A DNA stretch of 64,000 nt from Bradyrhizobium nitroreducens (GCF_002776695.1 NZ_LFJC01000003.1:7105494-7169493), one strand, 5' to 3'; positions 11,332 through 20,721 are shown, counted from the stretch's first letter. Notes: generated from the letters alone by a model not told the origin. Translations and numbers: made by a program.

Positions 11332-11346
11332 GACCAATCGTCACAA

Positions 11347-11369
11347 GGAAGGCGCCTCGCGCGCCTTCC
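11347..11369 (+). terminator. Hairpin between the two substrate-binding protein genes
   Basis: Perfect 9-base arms GGAAGGCGC / GCGCCTTCC with a 5-base loop begin 16 bases after the first gene. A second GC-rich inverted repeat (GGCGCCG/CGGCGGCGCC) follows within 60 bases. No U-tract is seen, so it may attenuate transcription or stabilise the first transcript rather than fully terminate. Confidence 0.5.
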
Positions 11370-11439
11370 ACGCCAAACCATACGCGGCGCCGTCGTCACC
11401 GGCGGCGCCGCCCGCCAGCCGGTCGCCAGGAGAACGTCA

Positions 11440-13047
11440 ATGTTCCAATTCATGCGTCGGGGGCGTCTCGCGTTCGCCTCCAAACTCGCGCTTTCGGCCG
11501 TGGCGCTTTCGGCACTGGCCTCGCCGGTCCTTGCCGCAGGCAAGACCATCAGCGCGGTGATGCATTCGGATCTGCGGATCCTCGATCCGATCTTCACCAC
11601 GGCCTACATCACACGTGACCACGGCTACATGGTCTACGACACACTCATCGCGACCGATTCGAATTTCAAGGTCCAGCCGCAGATGGCGGACTGGACAATC
11701 TCCGACGACAAGCTGACCTACACCTTCACCCTGCGCGACGGGCTGAAGTGGCATGACGGCGCGCCGGTGACGGCGGAAGACTGCGTCGCTTCGCTGAAGC
11801 GCTGGGCGGCGGTCGACGGCATGGGCCAGAAGCTCATGGATTTCACCGCGAGCATCGAGGCGACCGACCCCAAAACCATCACGCTGAAGCTGAAGGAGCC
11901 TTACGCGCTGGTGCTGGAATCGATTGGCAAGCCGTCCTCGCGTGTTGCTTTCATGATGCCGAAGCGTCTCGCCGAGACGCCGGTCGACAAGCAGATCCCC
12001 GAGCAGATCGGCTCCGGTCCCTTCAAGTTCGTGGCGTCGGAATTCCAACCCGGCGTGAAGGCGATCTATGTCAAGAACACCGATTACGTGCCGCGCAAGG
12101 AGCCGGCGAGCTGGACCTCCGGCGGCAAGGTGGTGAAGGTCGATCGGGTCGAATGGATCACGATGCCGGACGCGCAGACCGCGCTGAACGCGCTGCAGTC
12201 GGGCGACGTCGATTTCATGGAAAATCCCGCCATCGAGATGGTGCCCGCCATCGAGGCCGATAAGGGACTCAAGCTCGAGATCCTGAACAAGTTCGGATTC
12301 CAGACCGGCGCACGGATGAACTTCCTTCATCCGCCCTTCGACAACGTCAAGGTTCGCCGCGCGGCGTTTCTGGCGGTCAAGCAGAAGGACGTGCTCGATG
12401 CGCTGATCGGCGATCCCAAATATTACAAGACCTGCGCGGCGGCTTTCATCTGCGACACGCCGTTCGCGACGGAGGTCGGCGGTGAGACGCTGGCGAAGGG
12501 CGGCGACATGGCCGCGGCCCGGAAGGCGCTGGCCGAGTCCGGTTACGACGGCACACCTGTCGTGCTGATGGCGCCGGGCGACGTGCTGACGCTGAAGGCG
12601 CAACCCATCGTCGTCGCGCAGCAACTGCGCGAAGCCGGCTTCAAGGTCGACCTGCAGGCGACTGACTGGCAGACCGTGGTGAGCCGGCGCGCCAGCCAGA
12701 AGCCCCCGAAGGAGGGCGGCTGGAACATGTTCGTCACCAACTGGGTCAGCGCCGACGCGGACAATCCGATCACCAACGTCGCCGTCGGCGGGCAGGGCAA
12801 GAAGGGCGGCTGGTTCGGCTGGCCGGAGGATGCCAAGATCGAGCAGCTCAAGGACGCCTTCGTTCGCGCCGCCTCGCTCGAGGAGCGAAAGAAGATCGCG
12901 ACCGAGATCCAGAAGGAGGCCTACGATCAGGTGCTCTACATGCCACTCGGCCAGTATCAGGTGCCGACCGCCTGGCGCAAATCGCTGACCGGCGTGCTGG
13001 ACGGCCCCGCAACGCCGGTATTCTGGAACATCGACAAATCGGAGTAG
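11440..13047 (+). CDS. Peptide ABC transporter substrate-binding protein (second copy)
   Basis: A 535-residue family-5 periplasmic binding protein, paralogous to the gene at 9721 along its whole length, including the signal peptide (RRGRLAFASKLALS, cleavage near SPVLA-AGK) and the LRDGLKWHDGAPV block. ATG at 11440 follows AGGAGAACGTCA. The copies differ most around residues 258-300 (AIEMVPAIEADKG in place of PYDMMPVLETNKE) and in scattered surface positions. Separate ligand ranges feeding one permease is a reasonable inference. No further peptide-transport gene follows on this strand. Confidence 0.93.
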   Translation: MFQFMRRGRLAFASKLALSAVALSALASPVLAAGKTISAVMHSDLRILDPIFTTAYITRDHGYMVYDTLIATDSNFKVQPQMADWTISDDKLTYTFTLRDGLKWHDGAPVTAEDCVASLKRWAAVDGMGQKLMDFTASIEATDPKTITLKLKEPYALVLESIGKPSSRVAFMMPKRLAETPVDKQIPEQIGSGPFKFVASEFQPGVKAIYVKNTDYVPRKEPASWTSGGKVVKVDRVEWITMPDAQTALNALQSGDVDFMENPAIEMVPAIEADKGLKLEILNKFGFQTGARMNFLHPPFDNVKVRRAAFLAVKQKDVLDALIGDPKYYKTCAAAFICDTPFATEVGGETLAKGGDMAAARKALAESGYDGTPVVLMAPGDVLTLKAQPIVVAQQLREAGFKVDLQATDWQTVVSRRASQKPPKEGGWNMFVTNWVSADADNPITNVAVGGQGKKGGWFGWPEDAKIEQLKDAFVRAASLEERKKIATEIQKEAYDQVLYMPLGQYQVPTAWRKSLTGVLDGPATPVFWNIDKSE

Positions 13048-13083
13048 GGGGGCACACCTCCCGCCCTTCGCTATGTTCGCCAT

Positions 13084-13110
13084 GCGGCGCCGCTCTCACA
13101 GCGGCGCCGC
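13084..13110 (+). terminator. Terminator-like hairpin after the second binding-protein gene
   Basis: A perfect 11-base inverted repeat GCGGCGCCGCT / AGCGGCGCCGC with a 5-base loop, 37 bases after the stop codon and followed by TGTCCTTTG. It is the likely end of the two-gene transcript. Confidence 0.6.
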
Positions 13111-13274
13111 TGTCCTTTGCCGGTCCGGCATCGGACGAGAAGCCGTGGAGCCTTTAACCTTTCCAGTTTCCAATCATTGCTATTTGTTTCAATCCTGAAA
13201 TAGATGTGCCGTCTTCACGCATCACTTTCCTTGTCCCCTTTATCCCCGTGCCGATCGATTTTGCACTTCAGGCG

Positions 13275-14867
13275 ATGGCCGAACGGTCCGATCGCGCACC
13301 GGCACGATGGCGCCGGCCTTTCCTCCGTTGGCTCGACTGCGTCGAGGCGGGGTGGGCCGTGCCGCTTCTCATCGCCTGCTTCGTCGCGGTCTGGACGCTT
13401 TATCTTGTGATCGCCTATGCCGGCGGCGGCCTGCACCCTGATACGCTCGAGGCCTGGGCGCTGGGGCGGGATTTTGCCTGGGGCTATGCCAAGCATCCAC
13501 CGTTGATGGGGTGGGTCGCGGCAGCGTGGACCTCGGTCTTTCCGACCAGCGACTGGTCGCTGCAATTGATGGCGATGGCCAATGCGGGGCTCGCACTGTT
13601 CTTCGTCGATCTGATCGCGCGGCAGTTCGTCACCGGTCACAAGCGCGTCCTGGTGCTGCTGCTCCTGATGCTGACGCCCGCCTATCAATTCCACGCCCAG
13701 CGCTTCAACGCCAATGCCGTGCAGCTCGCGATCTGGCCGCTGGCGACCTGGTGCTTCCTGCGCGCGTTCGAGACCCGCGGTTCGCTGTGGGCGATTGCGG
13801 TGGGATGCACGACGGCGCTGGCGATGGTCGGCAAATATTACTCGATTTTCCTCGTCGCGAGCTTCGCCTTTGCCGCGCTGGCGCATCCGGCGCGGCGCGC
13901 CTATTTCACCTCCGCCTCGCCCTGGATATCGATCGTTGTCGGGCTCGCCGCGCTGTCACCGCACATCCATTGGCTGGCGACGACCGGCGCCTCGTCCTTC
14001 ACCTATGCGTTGGCTCACGCCAATGGCATTGCTGCGAGCTCGCTCATTGAGGCCAGAACTTTTGTGTTGGGTCTGGTGGCGGCCATGGGCGTGTCGGCCG
14101 TGCTGTGGGTGCTGATCGCCGGCACGCGGCTGAAGCAGCTGCCGGCCGACTTCGCGGCCATGAGCCCGGGCCTGCGGCTGCTGTTCTACGTTGCGATCGG
14201 CACGATCGTGCTGCCGGTGCTGACGTCGCTCGCGATGGGCTCGGATCTGCCGTCCCTGTGGGCACTGCAGGGGCTGTTCCTGTTCGTCATTCCAGTGATC
14301 TGTGGCGCGCGCTACCCGATCGAGCGCTTCTACACCGTCAACGTCACGGTGATCGTGGCCGGCGTCGCGCTGGCCGCTGTCCTGGTCGCAGCCCCGATTC
14401 ATGCCGTCCATCGCAACGATCAGGGTTACGAGGAAGGGCGGAATCTCTACGCGCAGGCGGCCCGCGAAGTGACGCGCCAATGGCGGGAGCTGACCGGCGA
14501 GCCGCTGATTGCGGTGGGTGGTGATGGTTCGCTGGCTTACGCCACCGCGTTCTACAGCCCGGACCATCCGAACAATGCGGGGCCCTTCGAGTTCGAAGAT
14601 ACGTTAGGCTTGCCGCGCAAGGCCGCGCTCGAGCGCGGCCTTGCCGCACTCTGTTTCCGTGACCAGGAAATTTGCATCCAATGGATGGATTGGGTGTCGC
14701 TCCGCGTCGGACCTGTCGTCAGGCGCGAGTTTATCGTGCAGGCGTCGCTGTGGGGCCGCCCGGGTCTTTCCCGGGAGGTGGTCGTGCTGATGGTGCCGCC
14801 GCAGGACAGCAAGGGGCCGGCCAGCACTGCGGATGAATTCAGCGCCAACCGGCGGGGGACCGAGTAG
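13275..14867 (+). CDS. GT39/ArnT-like membrane glycosyltransferase
   Basis: A 530-residue polytopic GT-C fold protein. A short cytoplasmic N-terminus and TM1 (VPLLIACFVAVWTLYLVIAY) lead into a periplasmic loop with the acidic HPDTLEAWALGRDFAWGYAK and HPPLMGWV, the arrangement typical of lipid-phosphosugar transferases. Ten or so further hydrophobic segments and a soluble C-terminal domain follow. It probably transfers a sugar from a polyprenyl-phosphate carrier to an envelope acceptor. The ATG at 13275 is chosen; a GTG at 13206 in frame would add 23 residues but has no ribosome-binding site. It stands alone between a terminator and a convergent MFS gene, so context does not name the acceptor. 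Confidence 0.8.
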   Translation: MAERSDRAPARWRRPFLRWLDCVEAGWAVPLLIACFVAVWTLYLVIAYAGGGLHPDTLEAWALGRDFAWGYAKHPPLMGWVAAAWTSVFPTSDWSLQLMAMANAGLALFFVDLIARQFVTGHKRVLVLLLLMLTPAYQFHAQRFNANAVQLAIWPLATWCFLRAFETRGSLWAIAVGCTTALAMVGKYYSIFLVASFAFAALAHPARRAYFTSASPWISIVVGLAALSPHIHWLATTGASSFTYALAHANGIAASSLIEARTFVLGLVAAMGVSAVLWVLIAGTRLKQLPADFAAMSPGLRLLFYVAIGTIVLPVLTSLAMGSDLPSLWALQGLFLFVIPVICGARYPIERFYTVNVTVIVAGVALAAVLVAAPIHAVHRNDQGYEEGRNLYAQAAREVTRQWRELTGEPLIAVGGDGSLAYATAFYSPDHPNNAGPFEFEDTLGLPRKAALERGLAALCFRDQEICIQWMDWVSLRVGPVVRREFIVQASLWGRPGLSREVVVLMVPPQDSKGPASTADEFSANRRGTE

Positions 14868-15072
14868 ACGTCGTGCTCAGCAGTGGCTGTCGCGTACCTG
14901 CTCCAGCCCCTCGCTCGCGAAAGGCGTGGTCAGCGCAGCCTGTCCGAGGCCCGGCTCGGAACGTTCCGCCGTCTGCGGCTCGACGTCGGCGTGATCTTCG
15001 CGGTGTTCCAGTTCCATCGCAGCGGCCCTTCAAAATTGCTGCACGACAACATCGCGGCCGCCGGGAAGTTCC

Positions 15073-16359
15073 TCAATCGATGGGACGATGATGCGGCTTG
15101 AACAGCCGTCCTTTCTCCACCACCAGCACGATCGCGAGCGCGGCGATCGTCGACAGGAAGAAGCCGACCGAGAACGGCAACAGCGTGCCGTCGAAGCTCT
15201 GTCCGATGGCCATGCCGACCACGATCCCGATCAACGTCGTGATCGAGCCGTAGAGCGAGGAAGCCGTGCCGGCGATGCGGCCCTGTGGCTCCATCGCGAG
15301 CGCAGTGAAGTTGGCAACCATCATGCCGAACGAGAACATCATCAGCGCCGAGAGCACCATGAACAGGGCAAGCGGCAGCACGCCGAGAATTTCCGTCAGC
15401 AGCATCACGGCGGCGACGATCGTGTAGAGCGTCAGCGCACCATGCGAGATCACGCGCATGCCGAGCGTCCCGACCAGCCTCGCATTGAGGAAGCCGGCCA
15501 CCGCCGTGCCGGCCGCGATCGCGGCGAAGGCGAGCGGGAAATAATGGCCGAGATGATAGATGCCGGTGAAGACCTGCTGGGCGCAGAAGACATAGGCGAA
15601 CAGCGCGCCAATGACGCTGCCGGCGGCGGTGGCATAGCCGATGGTCTGGCGATTGGTCACGGTCTGTCGGAACGCCGCGAGCACGTCGGCGGGCGCCAGC
15701 GACCGGCGCCCGGACGGAGGGAGGGTTTCAGGCAGCCGCAGCACGCACCATGCAAGCGCGAGCAGGCCGTACAGCATGAGCACCACGAAGATGCCGCGCC
15801 AGGCCGTCACCAGCAGCACGGCCTGTCCGAACGAGGGGGCGATCACGGGCACCGCGATGAACACCATCATGGCGAGCGACATCACGCTCGCCATGCGGCG
15901 GCCGACATAGCAGTCGCGCACGATCGAGGTCGCGATCACGCGCGTCGCCGAGGTGCCGAGCCCTTGCAGTGCGCGCGCCAGCAGCAGCGTCTCGAACGAG
16001 GGCGCCGCGACCGCCAGCACGCTCGCCACCGCATAAACCGCCATGCCGCCGAGCAGCACGGGCCGGCGGCCGAAGCGGTCCGACAGCGGGCCCATGACGA
16101 ACTGGCCGGCGCCGAAGCCGATCAGGAAGGTCGACAGCACCAGCTGAAGATGGTTGGCGACGGGAATCTTGAAGGCCGCCCCGATATTGGGCAGCGCCGG
16201 CAGCATCATGTCCATCGCAAGCGGATTCAGCGCCATGATGGACGCGATCACGATGACGAATTCTGGAAAACCCATGGGACGGTGCCCGGAGGACACCCAG
16301 GAATCGGCATTGACGTCGGACAAGCAGCTCACCTTCTGAAATCGAGCGGCTTTATCCAT
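15073..16359 (-). CDS. Bcr/CflA-type MFS multidrug efflux protein
   Basis: A 428-residue, 12-helix drug:proton antiporter. The opening PEFVIVIASIMALNPLAMDM and MLPALPNIGAAF is the hallmark of the Bcr/CflA subfamily (motif D in helix 1). GQFVMGPLSDRFGRRPVLL is the classic motif A between helices 2 and 3. ATG at 16359 is the first start before this sequence; earlier codons of the open frame are low-complexity and overlap the tetR end. It is the second gene of a tetR-MFS pair on the same strand, 100 bases apart, so it is probably controlled by the TetR protein. The exported compound is unknown. Confidence 0.9.
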   Translation of the reverse strand: MDKAARFQKVSCLSDVNADSWVSSGHRPMGFPEFVIVIASIMALNPLAMDMMLPALPNIGAAFKIPVANHLQLVLSTFLIGFGAGQFVMGPLSDRFGRRPVLLGGMAVYAVASVLAVAAPSFETLLLARALQGLGTSATRVIATSIVRDCYVGRRMASVMSLAMMVFIAVPVIAPSFGQAVLLVTAWRGIFVVLMLYGLLALAWCVLRLPETLPPSGRRSLAPADVLAAFRQTVTNRQTIGYATAAGSVIGALFAYVFCAQQVFTGIYHLGHYFPLAFAAIAAGTAVAGFLNARLVGTLGMRVISHGALTLYTIVAAVMLLTEILGVLPLALFMVLSALMMFSFGMMVANFTALAMEPQGRIAGTASSLYGSITTLIGIVVGMAIGQSFDGTLLPFSVGFFLSTIAALAIVLVVEKGRLFKPHHRPID

Positions 16360-16459
16360 CGTCCATGCTGCATTGCACAACCCATGTTTCGGGATGGCTG
16401 GCAGGCGGGCGGACAAGAATTGGTGAAGTGGCGGACCGGGGGGCGGCCCATCTCCCCAA

Positions 16460-17041
16460 TCAGCCGCGCTTGCGGGCCGTCTCGACCAGGCCGCGCGCCA
16501 ATCGTCCGGCGGTGTCGACATAGTCGAGATCCCGATGGATCAGCATCACGGTGGTGGCGCCGTCGAGCAGGATCACGAGCTGGCGGGCCAGCGCCTCCGC
16601 CCCGGCAATGCCGCGATCGCGCAGCTCCGTTTCGAGCCATGCCTCGAAGCGTTTCTTGTGCGCCGCGCCGGCCTTGACGGCCGGATGTGCCGGCGTGTTG
16701 GCGAGCTCGGCGATCGTCCGCAGGAAGCCGCAGCCGCGCCAGCGCGGCGTGTTCACGGAGCGTCCGAGCTTGACGAAGAGACCGTGGACCTTGTCGGCGA
16801 TAGTGCCGTCGGTCTCGGCGAACCATCGCATATAGAGCTCCAGCGTCGGCTGGTCGCGCGCTGCGATGGTCTCTGCGACGAGCTCGTCCTTGCTGGTGAA
16901 GTGATAATAGAGCGTCTTCTTGGTGACGCCGGCCTTCTCGGCGACCGCGTCCATGCTGACCGCCCGGATGCCCTCGCCATAGAACAGGCGCGTCGCCGCA
17001 ATGACGATCTGCTCGCGCGTGGTGTCACCTCTCTCCGACAT
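16460..17041 (-). CDS. TetR/AcrR family transcriptional regulator
   Basis: A 193-residue repressor. The N-terminal TetR helix-turn-helix spans about residues 8-55 (TREQIVIAATRLFYGEG, then AVAEKAGVTKKTLYYHFTSK). The C-terminal ligand domain is of the type with GCGFLRTIAELANTPAHP. ATG at 17041 begins 8 bases inside a strong palindrome (17050-17073), so the protein very likely represses itself. The MFS pump gene follows in the same direction and the enoyl-CoA hydratase gene is divergent, so this one site could govern both sides. Confidence 0.93.
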   Translation of the reverse strand: MSERGDTTREQIVIAATRLFYGEGIRAVSMDAVAEKAGVTKKTLYYHFTSKDELVAETIAARDQPTLELYMRWFAETDGTIADKVHGLFVKLGRSVNTPRWRGCGFLRTIAELANTPAHPAVKAGAAHKKRFEAWLETELRDRGIAGAEALARQLVILLDGATTVMLIHRDLDYVDTAGRLARGLVETARKRG

Positions 17042-17049
17042 TGCTCCAA

Positions 17050-17073
17050 TGTATACTGCCTAGTGAGTATACA
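17050..17073. promoter_or_regulatory. Probable TetR operator
   Basis: Perfect 8-base arms TGTATACT / AGTATACA flank an 8-base centre containing CTAG, giving a 24-base near-palindrome of the size TetR dimers bind. It lies in the 91-base gap between divergent tetR and the enoyl-CoA hydratase gene, right next to the tetR start codon. Confidence 0.75.
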
Positions 17074-17132
17074 CAATGAAGCCGGTGTGGCTGACTTCCC
17101 TTCGAATGTTCGACCTGGAAGGAGCCTAAGAC

Positions 17133-17912
17133 TTGTCCGATCTGATCCTTTGGGAAACACGGGGCGCCACCGCGCTGTTGACGTTCAACCGCCCGGGCAA
17201 GCTCAACGCGCTGAGCTACGCTCTCATCGACCGTCTGATGGCGATCCTCGACCGCATCGAGGACGATGCGAATGTTCGCGCGGTGGTCCTGACCGGAGCG
17301 GGCGATCGCGCCTTCTCGGCAGGCGCCGACATCGCCGAATTCTCCGAGAGCGTGAGGCGCGGACCGGACGTTGCCGTGAAGGACTTCGTGCGACGCGGGC
17401 AGGCGATGACGGCGCGCATGGAGGCCTTTCCGAAGCCGATCATCGCCGCGGTCAACGGCATCGCCTTCGGTGGCGGCTGCGAGATCACGGAGGCCGTGCA
17501 TCTGGCCGTCGCCAGCGAGCGGGCGACCTTCGCCAAGCCCGAGATCGCGATCGGCATCACGCCGACTTTCGGCGGCACCCAGCGGCTGCCGCGGCTCGCG
17601 GGCCGGAAGCGGGCGCTTGAGCACCTGCTGACCGGAGATTCCTTTTCACCACAGCGAGCCCTGGAGATGGGATTGGTCAACCGCATCGTGCCGCATGCGC
17701 AGCTTCTCGACGCCGCCTTCGCCCTGGCGGATCGGATCTCGCGGCATTCGCAGCTGGCGGTCGCCCGCGTGATCACGGCCGCCACGCGGGGCCTCAACGT
17801 CTCGATCGCGGAGGGCCTTGCCATCGAGAGCGAGCAGTTCGCGCGCATGGCCGCGACGGCGGACACAAGCGAGGCGCTCGATGCCTGGCTGGCCGCCCGC
17901 GCGTCGCGGTAG
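17133..17912 (+). CDS. Enoyl-CoA hydratase/isomerase family protein
   Basis: A 259-residue crotonase-fold enzyme. The oxyanion-hole segments are present (DRAFSAGADIAEF at about 57-69 and NGIAFGGGCEI at about 108-118), as is the region holding catalytic glutamates (KPEIAIGITPTFGGTQRL). It probably hydrates a trans-2-enoyl-CoA in the cytoplasm. The TTG start at 17133 is supported by GGAAGGAG 8 bases upstream, and no ATG gives a full domain. It is divergent from the tetR gene across a palindromic operator, so it may be induced along with the efflux pump. A role as methylglutaconyl-CoA hydratase for the distant liu operon, which lacks one, is possible but unsupported. Confidence 0.88.
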   Translation: MSDLILWETRGATALLTFNRPGKLNALSYALIDRLMAILDRIEDDANVRAVVLTGAGDRAFSAGADIAEFSESVRRGPDVAVKDFVRRGQAMTARMEAFPKPIIAAVNGIAFGGGCEITEAVHLAVASERATFAKPEIAIGITPTFGGTQRLPRLAGRKRALEHLLTGDSFSPQRALEMGLVNRIVPHAQLLDAAFALADRISRHSQLAVARVITAATRGLNVSIAEGLAIESEQFARMAATADTSEALDAWLAARASR

Positions 17913-18070
17913 GGGGCTGCCGGAACTTTCGCGAAGCCGGCAACCAGGGATTCACCATAAGAGCGGGCACGGCGCGTCGGGGAGATGAATCCGCAACCCA
18001 TCCTGTCCATTGTGGCCTGACCCGCGCCGCGCAGTGCGCCAGGGAACCCAGGAAGACAGGTATTTTCGCG

Positions 18071-19396
18071 GTGTCCGACGTGACCGATGCAGCACGATGG
18101 TTGGGACCCTCGGCCCCGGCTGCGAGGCGAGGGATCTGGCTGTCCTGCCTGATCGCGCTGACCGCGCTGTTCGTATTCGGCAATCTCGCCGACTATGCCT
18201 TGCTCGACCTGAGATATGGCTGGGATCTTCTCGTCAATTGCGCGGCGGTCGATGCGCACCAAGCGGGGCTCGATCCCTACTTCGTCAAGAACCTGAAGGG
18301 CACCAATTTCTCCTATCCCTATTTGCCGGTGACGCTCGACGTGTTCCGCCCGCTTTGCGCGGGTGGCCTTCTCGTCGATCATTACATGGGCCTCTATTTC
18401 GTCCTCGCCGTGCTCTGCGGGCTGCTCCTGCCCGGGCTCGGCCGAACGCGCCCGCGTGCGCGCGACGTTGCGCTGAGGGTGCTGTGCGTGCTCGGTGCCT
18501 TCGTCGGTTTCGAATGGGTGCACGTCTCGGGCAATTTCGCGATCCTGAGCGGTGTGCTGACCGCGATCGCGTTGATGCTCCTGCTTCGAGCGCCGACCGC
18601 CGGCGTGCCGGAAGAGCCGGGCCTTGCCTTGCGCCTCGCCGGCGCCGCGCTGCTCGGCCTCGTGATGTCGTTCAAGCTGGTGTTCTTCCTGGTGCCGGCT
18701 GCGCTCTATCTTCTGCCGCTGCCACGCGGCCGCAAGCTGCTGCTGATCGCGGTGGCGGCATTCAGCTTCGTCTTGCCGATCGTGATATCGCGGCTGTTCT
18801 ATCCCGATCTGTTCGCGAGCTGGCTGCTTGCGATCGGGGGACGAATTCCGGGCCAGCACGCCGTCGATCTCGTGGAGATCAATCCATCGCTGCTGCTGCT
18901 CGCGCAGAATCTGATGCATCATGCCGGCATCGAGAGCAGGCCGGCCGTGCTCGCGACCTATGCGCTCGCCGCGTTCGCGCTCGTGCTCGTCCCGTTCGCC
19001 TTGTCCGTCCTGCGCGTGGCTGCGAGCCGGCCGGCGAGGGAAGCGGGATCGCGTTGGTCGCAGCTGGACCGCTGGCTGATGGATCATCCTCGCGCGGCCA
19101 TGCGGATCGCGGTGCTGGCCATGTTTGCGCTCTATCTCTGCTCGCCCAGGCTGAAGGAATACGCCTTCTTCGAGCTCGCGCTCTATGCCGCCATTCTCGT
19201 CGTCGACCTGCCGGCCCGCCCGCTCGCCGCCTTTCTCGGCATCGGGCTGATCGCTCCCGCGCTGATCTCGCTGACACGGACGACGCTCGAGGGGACTTTT
19301 GTCCTCCTCGTCGCCGCGCTGATCTGCTTCTGGATCCTGCTGCTGGATTTTCGCGCGGAGCCAAAACGCCTCGAGATGGAGGGCGCGAGCCCATGA
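18071..19396 (+). CDS. GT87-like polytopic membrane protein (first copy)
   Basis: A 441-residue membrane protein with about ten hydrophobic segments. After TM1 a periplasmic loop holds YGWDLLVNCAAVDAH, LDPYFVKNL and SYPYLPVTLD, matching the acidic first-loop pattern of GT87 (DUF2029) polyprenyl-phosphomannose-dependent transferases. GTG at 18071 is used, with a second GTG three codons later; the ribosome-binding site is weak. It overlaps the next gene by four bases (ATGA). That neighbour is a close paralogue, so the pair arose by duplication and is translationally coupled. Function in glycan or glycolipid assembly is inferred from the family; no other polysaccharide genes adjoin. Confidence 0.75.
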   Translation: MSDVTDAARWLGPSAPAARRGIWLSCLIALTALFVFGNLADYALLDLRYGWDLLVNCAAVDAHQAGLDPYFVKNLKGTNFSYPYLPVTLDVFRPLCAGGLLVDHYMGLYFVLAVLCGLLLPGLGRTRPRARDVALRVLCVLGAFVGFEWVHVSGNFAILSGVLTAIALMLLLRAPTAGVPEEPGLALRLAGAALLGLVMSFKLVFFLVPAALYLLPLPRGRKLLLIAVAAFSFVLPIVISRLFYPDLFASWLLAIGGRIPGQHAVDLVEINPSLLLLAQNLMHHAGIESRPAVLATYALAAFALVLVPFALSVLRVAASRPAREAGSRWSQLDRWLMDHPRAAMRIAVLAMFALYLCSPRLKEYAFFELALYAAILVVDLPARPLAAFLGIGLIAPALISLTRTTLEGTFVLLVAALICFWILLLDFRAEPKRLEMEGASP

Positions 19397-20721
19397 CTGA
19401 TATCACCGCGTCCGCGGAAGGCGGAAAACCAATGGCCTTTGCCACTGGAGTGCCGGCGAGCAATTGGATGACCCGCTTCATCCTGGCATTGGCCGTGCTG
19501 GTCGCAACGCTCGTCGCCATCGACATGGGCATGGACGGGACGTTCGGCTGGGATGCGCGGGTGAACTGCGCGGCCGTCGATGCCCATGTCCAGGGGCTCG
19601 ATCCCTATTTCGTCAGGAACCTGAAGGACACCAAGCTCTCTTATCCCTATCTTCCGGTGACGCTCGATGCCTTCCGCCCGATTTGCGCCGGCGGCTTTCT
19701 CGTTGCGCACCACAAGCCGATCTTTCTCCTGCTCACGCTGATCTCTGCGCTGCTGCTGCCCGGCCTCGGCAAGTCCCGGCCGGGCGCGAGGGACGTCGCG
19801 CTACGGGTGCTGTGCGCGTTTGGCGGCTTCCTCGGCTTCGAATGGATCGTCGCCACCGGCAATTTCGCAGCCCTGAGCGGCCTGCTGACGGCCGCATCGC
19901 TCGCCTTGCTGCTGCGCCCCGCGCGGCCCGTCCACGGCGCCGGCGCGAGTCTGGCACCGCAGCTCGCAGGCGCGGCGCTGCTCGGGCTCGTCACCTCGTT
20001 CAAGCTGGTTTTCTTCCCGGTTCTTGCCGCGCTCTATTTCCTGCCGCAGCCGAGAGCTCGCAAGCTTGTGCTGATCGCCGTCGCTTCCGGCATGTTCGCC
20101 CTCCCGATCCTGGCCTCGCTGGCGGTCTACCCCGACCTGTTCAAGAGCTGGTTGAGCGCGATCTTCGGCCAGATCCCCGGACAGCATTCGCCGGGCAACG
20201 AGGTCAATCCGTCGCTGCTCTTCCTCGCGCTGACGCTTGCCGACAGCGTCGGGCTTGCCGGCAGCAAGCCGGTCGTCGCGATGATTTACGGCCTGTTCGC
20301 GCTCGCGCTGGTGCTCGCGCCGCTGGCGATCTCGGTGTGGCGCATGATCGGGGCGTGGCGCCCGGCGCGCAAGGCTTCGCCGCTTCGGGTGCTCGACGAC
20401 TGGCTCGCCAGCCATCCCGGACATGCGATGCGCATCACCGTGCTCGCGATGTATGCGCTTTATCTCTGCGCGCCCAGGCTGAAGGAATATGCCTTCTTCG
20501 AGGTGGCGCTCTATGCCGCCGTCCTCGTCGTCGATCTGCCGGCCGTCCTGATGGCGGCCGTGCTCGGAATCGCGGTCGCCATCCCGACCCTGGCGTCGGT
20601 CTCGGGCATCTTCGTGAGCGGCTTCGGCCAGCTCACCTTTGCGCTGATCTGCTTCTGGCTGCTGCTGCCGCGCGAACCTTCGAGCGATGCGGCATCATCG
20701 GTCAAGCCTGGGCAGACCTGA
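19393..20721 (+). CDS. GT87-like polytopic membrane protein (second copy)
   Basis: A 442-residue paralogue of the preceding protein, sharing the first loop (GWDARVNCAAVDAH, LDPYFVRNLKDTK, YPYLPVTLDAFRP), the RDVALRVLCAFGGFLGFEW block and the C-terminal YALYLCAPRLKEYAFFE block. ATG at 19393 overlaps the upstream stop, so expression is coupled. The N-terminus differs: a short soluble tail MTDITASAEGGKPM precedes TM1. The two may form a heterodimer or act on different acceptors; the sequence does not decide. It is convergent with the next membrane gene, 7 bases away. Confidence 0.75.
   Translation: MTDITASAEGGKPMAFATGVPASNWMTRFILALAVLVATLVAIDMGMDGTFGWDARVNCAAVDAHVQGLDPYFVRNLKDTKLSYPYLPVTLDAFRPICAGGFLVAHHKPIFLLLTLISALLLPGLGKSRPGARDVALRVLCAFGGFLGFEWIVATGNFAALSGLLTAASLALLLRPARPVHGAGASLAPQLAGAALLGLVTSFKLVFFPVLAALYFLPQPRARKLVLIAVASGMFALPILASLAVYPDLFKSWLSAIFGQIPGQHSPGNEVNPSLLFLALTLADSVGLAGSKPVVAMIYGLFALALVLAPLAISVWRMIGAWRPARKASPLRVLDDWLASHPGHAMRITVLAMYALYLCAPRLKEYAFFEVALYAAVLVVDLPAVLMAAVLGIAVAIPTLASVSGIFVSGFGQLTFALICFWLLLPREPSSDAASSVKPGQT

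Noticed and set aside
9700..13083. Two long minus-strand frames (545 and 548 codons) that resemble each other
   Set aside because: Their similarity only mirrors the duplicated binding-protein genes on the plus strand.
14883..15101. Short plus-strand frame of 72 codons between the GT39-like and MFS genes
   Set aside because: It starts without a ribosome-binding site, overlaps the MFS gene end, and its sequence suggests no family; the 205-base gap is treated as non-coding.
18010..19392. Upstream extension of the second GT87-like frame to 18010
   Set aside because: The extra 461 codons are the out-of-frame reading of the first GT87-like gene; the true start is the ATG overlapping its stop.
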